Shown: in pieces, positions 13,501 through 21,700 of the stretch
How positions within the stretch are numbered: the first letter of the stretch is position 1
How the letters are laid out: each line of letters opens with the position of its first letter
Assembly (NCBI GenBank): GCA_011033025.1
Contig: WFMF01000235.1
Location: forward strand, 62,001-126,000
Direction of reading: 5' to 3'
DNA length: 64,000 nucleotides
DNA from: Beroe forskalii
Taxonomy: Eukaryota > Ctenophora > Nuda > Beroida > Beroidae
Notes under the pieces: model-generated
Seen by the model: only the letters and a program-made list of their open reading frames with translations
Databases searched by the model: none
What the model was told of the DNA's origin: nothing
Position numbers and translations under genes: made by a program

Positions 13501-16500
13501 TGTTACAGGTATGTGATGTTACCATGGTAACGATATCATGGTAAAGCTACCATAGTGATATTGCGAGGACACATGGGCAAAGGGCTTGTGTAGGCTAACA
13601 TTTGGAGAAGGGAAAATGCGGCAGTTTCCTGCAAAAATGCATCGTATTTTTGCCGTATATTTAAGAAAATACCCTGCTAGGTTGGACGGATACTCGTATT
13701 TAGAGAATACCCTGACAGGTTGGACGGTTACTCAACACTGCGTTGTGTGGACGGAGAGTGGTTCCCTCTGAACGTACCAGTCTGTGTGGAGAACGTGTGT
13801 TACCCCCCGGGAGAGGAGGAGAACAGCTACATAGTGGACTATGATGCCGCTAAGATCAGTCATTGGCCAATCAGCGCCGGAAAGGTGGGTCATTGGCCAA
13901 TCAGTGCCGCAAAGGTGGGTGAAGTTTCATACAAATTATGGTTAGGCCAGACCTAGGCTAAGGGTCAACTTTAATATAATTTTGGCCATAAAAGGATAAC
14001 AATAGAATAAGTCGGTTTATTGATTGTGTGTTTACGCAATGATAACACAATAGCTTCGGATCCTAACCCCCCCCCCCTCTACTAGATCAGCTACCAGTGT
14101 GGTGAGACAGTAGAGTACGAGTGTGATGAGGGACACACCCTTCACGGTGACAAGACCCGAACTTGCAGCTCAACCGGGCAGTGGTAAGTTGAGTAATGCA
14201 GTGGTAAGGACTTAGTAGAAACAGGACATTGTTAAGTTGAAACACTAACGTAGTAACTTGTAAAGTAGTAAGCGGAGCCACAGTAACTTTTAAAAACTTC
14301 ACGAAAGTGAGGGAAATTTGGATATGACCCCAGTCAGATCTACTTCTTGAGAAAATCACATCGTTCCCTGTGTGTCATTGACAATTACTTGACAATGATG
14401 TTCAATGCGATGTAAGTATGTAAATCACCTTATAAAATCCCGGTTGTCCCCAGGTCTGGAAGAGCCCCAGTTTGTGCGGATGTGGAATGTCCTCCGCTAG
14501 CAACTCTGGAAAACGGAGGTCTAAAGAGGATAAAAGGAACAAAAGCAGTAAACTTCTGGTGCGACAAAGGCTACCAGATGAGTGGGGACAGTCAGCTTCT
14601 GTGTGTCAAGGGGCAGTGGCAGGGGGTTGAGCCCCGGTGTGCTAAACAAGTGTGTGGGGACCCCGGTAAGTTTTGTTCCAGCCCCTAATTTACTCAAAAT
14701 GATAATTTGAGCAAGTACATGAGATGAACGGAGATATCAGATATAATTTGAGAGTTGAGACTAGTACGTGATATCTCCATTCCCCGTCCATCTAACGACT
14801 TGATATAATAAAATCCCACTTACCTGGGGTTCCAGACTGGGGCACGCGATCAGGAGATCAGTTCGACTACGGGAGCTCCGTCACCTTCTCCTGTAACCAG
14901 GGCTACCAGATGCGCGGCGTTAAAGTGATCACGTGCAACCACAAGGGGGAGTGGGACTACAGACCACCTTACTGTGTCTGTAAGTACACAATGCATGTAG
15001 TGCAGCTGTACATACAGTAAGATTTTAGTTTCTGCAATAACATAAAGTGGTGCCAAATTTTCTGCAACTTTTTAACTTTTCATTTACGAATAAACACCCC
15101 ACCCTCCATGCAACAGATAAATAGTTACCACGGCAAAGCACACTCCCATGTAACCCCCCTCCTCCCACTTACCTCTGTACTCCCTCATAGTATCACTTAT
15201 CATCATTCATCATAGTATCACTTATCATACGTTGCTCGTCTGTTATCTCTTACACTGATTGTGCATTAATAGCAGCTTGTAGCAATACACTGCTTTGTTA
15301 TGGAATGTACACAACAATCGCAAAGATGGCTCGATAGTAAATTACAGATGTTGGGATGTTCCAGCGTGAATGATCTAACCCTGAGCAAGTGTAAAGCACC
15401 TGTTAAAGAGGAACTTGCCTCGTCACTGCACGGAGCGCTATCATACATAGCCAAGTTGATTGAGAACGTCAGGCGTTTGAGTGAAAAGTCAGCAGAATTG
15501 AAGGAAAAACTTGACGAGTCTTTGGAATCTTCAGCTCATCTCAGTCAAGCTAGTGACGAGACCTTTGTTTTACAGAAGAAACTTTTGGATTCTCAGGAGA
15601 ATGTGGTGAAGCTTCAGAAGCAGCTTCTTGAATGCAAGGACGAACAGTTGCGTGCGGTTACGTCAAGCGTAAAGTTGTCTGTCCAGGAAACAGTCCAGGA
15701 AGAATTCAAGAGCTACAGCTCAGTGGTGAAGTCAGGACTACAGGAGCAGTCTGCTGTGAGTGTTACACCAGCTAACATCGTCTCCGTTGTCAAGAAGGTC
15801 GTGGAGGAAGAGGATCGGAGTCGCAACGTGATGGTGTTCGGGCTTGCCGAAGAAGACAACGAAAAGCTCAGTGAGAAGGTCGGAGAAATCATGACAGCGA
15901 TAGGAGAAAAGCCGAAAATGGATATGTGCAGACTCGGCAAGGCTAGGGATGACAGACCACGCCCTGTCAAGGTTACCCTGTCCAGTTCCCTGGTCGTGAC
16001 TCAGATCATCTCAAAGTCTCGCAGGCTAAGTGGTCATGAACGGTTCAGGTCAGTGTTTCTGTCTCCAGACAGATCTTACGAACAAAGAACCGAACATAGA
16101 ACTCTCGTTGAGGATCTCAAGAGGAAGAAAGCTGCAGAGCCTAACAAGAGGCATTTCATACGCAATGGGACTGTAACCAGTAGAGAGAGAACGTGACGGT
16201 GTAACGTTCTGATGGGTGAGGAGTAGCAATCAGTGAAGGGGTGCGTCGAGTAGTTTGCTCTTAACTAGGGACTATCAGGCGTTTGTCGCGCATACAGGTC
16301 TTAATTGACCTCGCAAGATGGACTACTGATTTAATGCTTCATGTTTTAGTGTGTGACGTGTCACATACCTTATCATTCAATGTGTTGAGTGTCCTTGCAG
16401 GGATTTTATTTATTAATATTGTACTAATTTATTTCTTTCAAAGCCCTTAGAGGTACCCCGCCGTGGGTTTCAATCGAATCGAATCCCTGCAGGTAACGAA

Positions 16501-17853
16501 TGTCCGAGACTCTCACAGCCCTCCAACGGCTACGTGATCACTACGGACTCCAACAGCTACCAGTCTGTGGTTCAGTACGTGTGCTATCCTGGGTATGAAG
16601 TGGTGGGGGAGGCAAGGAGGGTCTGTACTGCAGCTGGGGAGTGGAGTGGGGCGCCGCCCTCATGCCACAGTAAGACATTGGACATTAAGTTAATGTTTTA
16701 TTCATTTCCACCACCCTCCTGCCATATTAAGACATTGGACATTAAGTTAAAGAAATGTTTTAGTCATCTCCATATTCAATAAATAAAATCTCACTCACAC
16801 ATGTAAACGAATGTAAACGCTAGGACAATCGGACATTTGCAATGCAACAAAGATTTGTAAGGATCCTATTTTCCCTTTTATCAAAAATTTTAATCTATTT
16901 TTTCACCTTAAATTTAAACCAAAATATTCATTTCTTAGGTAGCTCATTGAAATTAACTCACGCCTCTCTCCGCAGGACTGAACTGCACAGAGAACTTCCA
17001 GATTCCCCAAGGAGGTGGCAAAGTAGTGACAAACACAGGGCACAGTTTCGAGGATCAGATTGAGGTGAGTCCCTGTGGAGTGATTTGGGATTAATTGGGA
17101 ACTGTAATCGGATCAATAATTGTATTTTTGACATATTCTGCTAGTGTCGTACAGTGTCATAATCATGCAATTAAGACAATCAAAAGTCCAACTAGAATTG
17201 ATTTTTTTACAATTGATTAGAAATTTCTAAATCTGAGACTCGGAAGCAGCACATGACCACTACAATTTCACACCCCCTCATACTAGTGCAACTACAATCT
17301 GCATCCCACATTCCCAGATAAAGTGTCCCAACAAGAAGGGAAGTTGGTGGAGGAAATGTCAGGCAGATGGACTCTGGTCGGGCACAGTGCCAGAACGATG
17401 TGGTGAGTGATGAGCAAAAAGTTTTACATCATATGCAAACATATGTTTGCATATATATGACACAGTACTTTCCGTAATTTAGGTAAGACTTTTCCTCCAA
17501 ATTCTCTCTTTTCTACAAGTAGCAGAAGTAAAGAAGATTGCAGCAGTTAGGAACTTAGGATGATTGTAAAGCCTCTTAACTCCAATACACCCTCACTCTC
17601 ATTTGGTATCCCTTATCCCTTTTCTCAACCATCTCACTAACATAATATTATCACCCACTTCACATATCCTCACAATTACTCAGAAGACATTACTCCTTCA
17701 TCAAACCCTCCAGACTGCAGGACCGAAGTGAGGAAAGTGCCGGTGGTTCGGAAGATCGTGAAACCTGCCCAATGTATCCTGGGGATGTGCAGAGCAAGGT
17801 CTGAGAGGACTGTCACAGAATATGTGTCTAAGGAGTTCAGTGTGTGCGACTGA
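1..17853 (+). CDS. Gene 1, 3' part: secreted multi-CCP (sushi) protein
   Basis: Chain of complement-control-protein modules; the 5' end lies before the window. Exons read from splice sites and phase: <3-159, 396-528, 740-1303, 1438-1595, (decayed unit 1, see separate entry), 8809-8912, 9655-9776, 10065-10212, 10559-10648, 11008-11123, 11347-11546, 11790-12083, 12311-12476, 13719-13854, 14086-14183, 14454-14665, 14836-14979, 16493-16669, 16976-17064, 17318-17402, 17714-17853 (TGA stop). Junction codons keep frame throughout (for example TGT-G|GC, AG|G-ATT, T|GT-AAC). Modules show the CCP pattern of four Cys, a late Trp and a P-x-C end. Many carry an extra Cys pair. No transmembrane segment is seen before the stop, so the product is probably secreted. 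Position and domain type suggest a more distant paralogue of genes A and C, but its 5' half is not visible. Confidence 0.8.
1578..1690 (+). repeat. Three copies of exon 4 end plus donor
   Basis: The string ACACCTGCAATACAGGT, which is the end of exon 4 with its donor, recurs near 1581, 1621 (one change) and 1673. The second copy is followed by a better donor (GTAATA). This is a small member of the junction-spanning duplications seen all along the window. Confidence 0.75.
1691..2666. other. AT-rich intron, no gene seen
   Basis: Intron sequence before the first copy of the duplicated unit. Short open frames on both strands (for example 2163-2399 minus) show no recognisable domain. Some text near 2330-2350 recurs near 2750-2775, so the intron holds its own local duplication. 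Confidence 0.6.
2667..2700. repeat. Perfect 34-bp palindrome centred on CACGTG
   Basis: ATAAAATGAGAAATCACG and its exact complement meet at CACGTG. A near-perfect copy (one mismatch) lies at 8724-8757 in unit 2, so it predates the intragenic duplication. It could extrude as a hairpin or be a foldback-element relic. Confidence 0.85.
3365..3490 (+). repeat. Duplicated acceptor of the EISNGDF exon
   Basis: The intron end and first about 20 exon bases occur twice in tandem (acceptors before 3398 and 3469). Only the second copy continues into the full exon. Unit 2 has a single copy at 9655. Confidence 0.75.
3943..4925 (+). repeat. 27-bp minisatellite around a splice donor (about 36 copies)
   Basis: Unit close to GTCAGTTGCTTAGCAACAG plus GTAGCCAG. 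It starts at the end of exon 7, whose last bases are AGCCAG and whose donor in unit 2 is GTCAGTTGC. Each repeat therefore carries a potential CAG|GTCAGT donor. GTTGCTTAGCAAC is a palindrome. Unit 2 has the same array with only about six copies (10213-10375). Open frames inside (SCLATGSQV repeats) are repeat artefacts. Confidence 0.9.
5625..5700 (+). repeat. Duplicated acceptor of the CYEMVVG exon
   Basis: About 41 bp containing the polypyrimidine tract, acceptor and first exon bases occur twice (exon starts 5642 and 5683). The first copy keeps AG but leads to a stop. The second opens the real exon but ends in AT. Confidence 0.75.
5869..6148 (+). repeat. Intron flanked by 28-bp direct repeats of a spliced junction
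   Basis: The same 28 bases lie at 5869-5896 and 6121-6148: 14 bases of the end of one exon joined to 14 bases of the start of the next. In unit 2 the equivalent intron has normal borders (GTAAAT at 11547, CTCTTCCAG before 11790). Confidence 0.9.
6523..7890 (-). mobile_element. ORF1-only LINE relic, minus strand
   Basis: Inverted relative of the element at 15219-16487. It holds a broken ORF1-like frame: RPRPVKITLSSS, VFLSPDRSYEQRAEHRT and KRHFIRNGTV between 6810 and 7142 on the minus strand. The 3' end carries the conserved GGTACCCC / GTGGGTTTCAATC tail motif with a short (AATC)n tail. Its borders are bracketed by the uninterrupted intron of unit 2 (after about 12170). It reaches about 100 bp further 5' than the plus-strand copy. 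No reverse transcriptase is present, so it must have been moved by another LINE. Confidence 0.75.
8809..12476 (+). CDS. Gene 1 intragenic duplicate, unit 2 (intact exons 5-12)
   Basis: Exons 8809-8912, 9655-9776, 10065-10212, 10559-10648, 11008-11123, 11347-11546, 11790-12083 and 12311-12476, all with usable splice sites and conserved phase. They encode about four CCP modules: YYRSGGDYVRHC...KTCEKPK; EISNGDFSP...FDCDYCHEATG; QCPAVTPGP...CEAGYHIRG; CCPVIHSLENGE...CDMCYEM; KCPHIRF onward. The exon at 11790 includes an inserted Thr/Pro-rich stretch built on the pentad PTADT/PTTDT (11941-11998) that looks like a spacer or O-glycosylation site. The last exon ends in YTCAECYR and runs into a minisatellite. 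Confidence 0.8.
8994..9402. mobile_element. 409-bp MITE with 25-bp terminal inverted repeats and TA target duplication
   Basis: The ends begin CTCTTCAGTCTCAAATAGAC and are perfect inverted repeats for about 25 bp. TA flanks both sides. The paralogous intron of unit 1 (about 3125-3145) is the empty site, reading straight through a single TA. This fits a Tc1/mariner-type non-autonomous element. The open frame at 9051-9392 inside has no recognisable domain. Confidence 0.9.
10213..10375 (+). repeat. 27-bp donor minisatellite, short allele in unit 2
   Basis: About six copies of the GTCAGTTGCTTAGCAACAG-type unit directly after the exon end at 10212, paralogous to the about 36-copy array at 3943-4925. 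Confidence 0.85.
10895..11020 (+). repeat. Triplicated 38-bp acceptor unit
   Basis: Three tandem copies of intron end (CACAATAACTCTGCTAG) plus exon start (GTGCCCCAATGTGAGA) give potential exon starts at 10932, 10970 and 11008. Only the last leads to VPQCERRCC; the first reads into a stop after about 30 codons. Confidence 0.85.
12415..13535 (+). repeat. Minisatellite of exon end plus donor (9 copies)
   Basis: Units of about 113-151 bp repeat the last about 70 exon bases (ATWTHLKEGGIVTYTC then AECYR), the donor GTATGTGAT, and runs of the palindrome TTACCATGGTAA. Copies of TGGACACATCTCAAGGAGG start near 12421, 12549, 12676, 12802, 12953, 13079, 13192, 13328 and 13457. No acceptor lies between copies, so they offer nine alternative donors for one exon. 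Confidence 0.9.
13719..17853 (+). CDS. Gene 1 C-terminal CCP block and stop
   Basis: Exons 13719-13854, 14086-14183, 14454-14665, 14836-14979, 16493-16669, 16976-17064, 17318-17402 and 17714-17853. The modules here are mostly ordinary four-Cys CCPs with GY/GH: CDEGHTLHG, CDKGYQMSG, CNQGYQMRG, CYPGYEVVG. They are followed by a shorter module (KCPNKKGSWWRKCQADGLWSG) and a basic tail ending CRARSERT...EFSVCD then TGA. There is no hydrophobic anchor. The first exon start has a duplicated acceptor (13680 and 13719). The exon end near 13854 is triplicated to 13920. Confidence 0.8.
13849..13920 (+). repeat. Triplicated exon end/donor, 30-bp unit
   Basis: GCCGCTAAG, GCCGGAAAG and GCCGCAAAG are each followed by a donor-like stretch and TCATTGGCCAATCAG. 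Copies 2 and 3 have AAG|GTGGGT. In the first the GTGGG is replaced by ATCAG, the start of the next exon (14086). Confidence 0.8.
15219..16487 (+). mobile_element. ORF1-only LINE (HAL-like), plus strand
   Basis: An intronic insertion of about 1.27 kb carries one intact ORF, a 3' UTR, the motif AAAGCCCTTAGAGGTACCCC and a simple tail (AATCG)n at 16473-16487, just before the acceptor at 16492. It contains no endonuclease or reverse transcriptase. A relative lies inverted at 6523-7890. The 3' tail style resembles CR1/L2-like LINEs. It is probably mobilised in trans. Confidence 0.8.
15300..16196 (+). CDS. LINE ORF1-like protein (coiled coil + RRM-like)
   Basis: Open frame of 298 codons. Residues about 50-150 are heptad-rich (KLIENVRRLSEKSAELKEKL, LQKQLLECKDEQL) and predict a coiled coil. 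Residues about 175-290 match the nucleic-acid-binding region common in invertebrate LINE ORF1 proteins: SRNVMVFGLAEED, RLGKARDDRPRPVKVTLSSS, SVFLSPDRSYEQRTEHRTL, KRHFIRNG. That such a full frame survives suggests recent insertion, unlike the broken copy at 6810-7142. It is not part of gene 1. Confidence 0.8.
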   Translation: MECTQQSQRWLDSKLQMLGCSSVNDLTLSKCKAPVKEELASSLHGALSYIAKLIENVRRLSEKSAELKEKLDESLESSAHLSQASDETFVLQKKLLDSQENVVKLQKQLLECKDEQLRAVTSSVKLSVQETVQEEFKSYSSVVKSGLQEQSAVSVTPANIVSVVKKVVEEEDRSRNVMVFGLAEEDNEKLSEKVGEIMTAIGEKPKMDMCRLGKARDDRPRPVKVTLSSSLVVTQIISKSRRLSGHERFRSVFLSPDRSYEQRTEHRTLVEDLKRKKAAEPNKRHFIRNGTVTSRERT

Positions 17854-18504
17854 GGGGGAAGGAGGAGGAGACAGAGAAGGGAAAGCAGGGAAAGGAGATA
17901 CAGGTGTGGAGTTGAGACTAAAAAGTGAAATAAGAAAATTACGCCATGCTGCCATGCGTTTAAGTGCATATGTTTGGAAGGTTTAAGTTGGATTTTAAAC
18001 CGATCTTATAACGACTGACTTTTAGATGATTCAACCTTTTTTAATTTCTTTTACCAATAATTTCGTACCTCATTATGAGTAACCGTTAAAAACAAACTGT
18101 CAGTAGCATAACTCGATAACTAATCAATGTAGGTATTAGGAAAACTTTTCAATTGATTGAGTTCTTACAATAAATTGAATGAATTTGCCAGATAAAACAT
18201 TGATTTTATACGATAATTATTTTTGACATTGAGTTAATTTTGTAATCTTCAATGAGCAATTATTGAATTCGATTTGATTCAGTTTTAATGAAATATTGTT
18301 TATTATCATTATTTGATAGTGAGTACAATTTTCAATTTCTTGACCAGCATTGGCCATTGACTATATTTCTCGACTAATTAACATTCCACAACGTCAGTGG
18401 AAAACTAAAGAGGGAATTATTAACCTTCAGGAATTGAAATATTGGATTTTCTAAGTATAAACATCACTAATAACTTTATCGTTCATGGCCATTATCAATC
18501 ATTT
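17854..18504. other. AT-rich intergenic region between gene 1 and gene A
   Basis: No open frame with a recognisable domain. An AATAAA at 18169-18174 lies about 315 bp after the gene 1 stop and may be its poly(A) signal; this is inference. The A/C duplication starts near 18503. Confidence 0.5.
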
Positions 18505-18772
18505 AATTGATATTATTGCCAAATTTGAGGTCAATGTGTATGAAGCTATCTCAGTGAAATAGAACAATCACTAGACGACCAGGTATGTCAGGATGTTGTT
18601 TATTTTATTGTTCTAATCGTCACAATTCACGAGATTGATTGGACAAAAATTCACAAGAATTCAAATCTTCGAAAACGAAGATTTACAGAATGTTAACTTG
18701 ACTTCTGCCAAATAATTCGTGATATGACTGATGTAAATCATTGCAAAAGTTCTTAAAAATATTTCAGGGACA
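18505..18772 (+). promoter_or_regulatory. Gene A 5' untranslated exon and first intron
   Basis: Conserved with 48657-48944 upstream of gene C. CCAG|GTATGT at 18582 and an acceptor TTTCAG at 18766, just before the ATG, suggest a non-coding first exon. No TATA box can be singled out. Confidence 0.5.
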
Positions 18773-21700
18773 ATGAAATTGCTGCTGAATTCATTCCTCT
18801 TTTGGTTGTCACTGACAATTCAGACATCATCAGAGTCAGACATATTTCATGTTTTTATCTTTACATCCATTCGAGTTTTTCCAATCCGTTATCAATCAAG
18901 TTCTGCTTTCACTTGAGGTCAAACCTAGCTGATCTCACCTATTTCAGAGTCAGAGTCTAACTGGATCATCGGGAGAATTGGAAGATCTGCAGAGGACTCC
19001 AGCGTTAACTGGGCCTTGGACAGGTAACACTGTAACAGTTACTTTTCAATTTTCATGGGTATTGGGGAGTTACATATTTTAATAAATCACCTGTATACCT
19101 ACGATTCTCCAATATTTCTAACTACTTAAAACCATCCCTCATTCCCCTCCTAACCTTACCCCCACTTCCTGCAGACTAAACGAGCACAGCCCGTTGCGGG
19201 ATGGGATGTCTATGTGATGGGTAACGGGGTGAGGGGCACTCACACGGAGTTCGGGGGCAGAGTCCTGGAGGGGTGGAGTTTGGACGGGAGTGAGAGCAGA
19301 GAGGAGTGCCAGGCAGGGGACAGCTCCTCTACAGGTTTCAGTGGATATTGGAATGATATTCGAAATCAGTAATACACAAACTTTCATTCAAGCTTTCAAG
19401 GACTATATATCCTAGTTATTTAGTTGTAGTGACATCAATTCCAGGAAAAAGCATGCTCATGTAGAGGTTTCTCCGAATTTCCCTCTCCCTCCTTCACATT
19501 AATACATGCAACTCTACAGGAGTGGCGTCCATAACGGCGGGAAAACACATCGGCATTGCCAGAACAGCCAACATTGTTCCAGTTAAAGTGACGTGCGATT
19601 CTCAGAACAATAACATAATAAGACCAAATGATCTGATAGATGGTAAACTTGTGATTGACCATTTCTGGTTTTTGTTCCGTATCAACGTTTCTTTTTCTTC
19701 CTTGAGTCTTCTCACTCTTTTTAATGATAACTATACATCATACAATTAATACAAAGGCCCCTTGACACCCTTAGCGTTTATCAAGATAAATAATTTCTCC
19801 TGCCATCTTATCAAATAAGTCTACCTCACTTTTCAGGTTTGAAATGGATATCTGACCGGATATCCTCTCTGCCCACCCACCGAGCAGTGATCATTCTCCC
19901 TAAGCTCCACACCTCCAACTACAACACAGCCTTCTTCAGTTCTGTGGCGGATGAGGTTAATAGCTTAGCAGCATATCACTTGTTGGTGGTGGCAGCTGGA
20001 GATCTCAGTGCTGACAAGTGCCAGCTGTTTGAGATGGTTAGTAGCATGGGGAGTCATCATCATCATCTTTTATTTGAATCACTAGGTGTTATCTGCCATT
20101 AATAAAAGGTTATAATATGTTGAAGAATCTCAGGTATATGACTTAATGACTGTTCAATGGTTACACCAATGGTTGTATTTATCGTTTTCTCGGACTCAGT
20201 TAGCAAGTGCTAGTGATTGTTGGTTGCATCGGCGAATCGAAATGAATTCATCAGAGTGATTTTATGGATAACTGTGATGTCGATAATTTTGAAAATAATT
20301 CATAGCACCTAAATTATTGTAGGTTATGTATATATAAATTACCATTCTCCATCATGTCATGTTTGTATTCCATTTTTCTATCAAAGTATCATTTCCAGTG
20401 GGACGAGGTTGGAGTGATGATTGTGGGCAGTTCAAGTCGGACTGACACCAACTCAGGGTTCTCCAACTACGGGAAATGTATCGACATTTGGGCTCCAGGT
20501 ATTCAAGACTTCCAAATTCCTTCAGCATTACTATCTAAACCTTGGCTATATCATCGCATCATTATCACACAAGATGAGGAACCCAGCACATGGTTAATAA
20601 AACCATAGTCACCAGTAATTACTAGAGGGTTCCCCTTTGAAAACCAAAGTTCAGACAGAAATATTTTCCGAAAATGATATTATAGTATTATGTTCACAAC
20701 TCGCGAGGGGCGAGGATATTTTGAATTTTCGAGTATTATCTTCTGTGTCTATGCAATGAACCCTCACAGGGGAAGGTGTGACGGTTGCAAGTGGAGGTGA
20801 TGACACCAGTAGAGTAACAGCAGGATCCACTCTCTACGCAGCAGGGGCGGTAGCTGGAACAGCTATTGATGCCCTCATCACTATGCGAGAGGTAAGCAAT
20901 GCATTGGAAACAAGTTAAAGAAGGTAACAATGGATTTGAGCTCGGCTGACACAGACAACAGGTTTCAAAGTTTGACAACAGAATATCATTATCAGGATTG
21001 AACACTTTGACGACAGAGTAAAAATTTACAAGTACTTATAGCGACACAGTTGACTACTAAAGTACAAAGTTGGGTTGGGGCATTACAAACAAATGGTCGA
21101 GCCTAAAGTGCTGCTGGTAAACGAAATACCATTATGGTGTCACCTATAATTTGACTCTTGTGGTATAGACTATATATTATTATTATTATTATTTTTTTTT
21201 TTTTTTTTTTTTTACTCAGAGTGTGGCGAATGATCACTGAGCTCCTTGTTAGGGCGCTCTCACATCCTGTCACATTCATCATCGTGTACATGGACTTAAA
21301 CAGTGACATTTTTCCCTTGTCTATTGCCTCAGCCTTCATCCCACAAAATCTGAAATACCTGAAATAAAAGTAAATATGAAAAAAATAAATTAAAATAAAT
21401 TAAAATAAATTAAAATAAACTAAATTTTTCTTTTCTTTTCTTTTTATTTTGTTTTACGTTCTTTTTTTAGCTTTATTTTTCTTTTTTTTGTGTTTTTCAT
21501 ACATTTTTCGATTTTTTTTTTGGTTTTTTGTAATTTCATATAACACCTCATCAGCAGACAGCTCCTCACCACGTCAGATTTCACCACCCTGGCACAGCAC
21601 AAGATCTGAAGGTGTCAGAAAAAGAGATAGAATTCAGGGAGGGAAGATCAGGAACGAGATAACCGAGAGAGATGAAGAGTATTTAGATCACGGAGTCAGC

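Noticed and set aside
15713-15970. Minus-strand frame of 85 codons
   Set aside because: Shadow of the LINE ORF1 at 15300-16196.
17676-17969. Minus-strand frames opposite the last exon of gene 1
   Set aside because: Low-complexity leucine/proline/serine text opposite a spliced coding exon. No motif.
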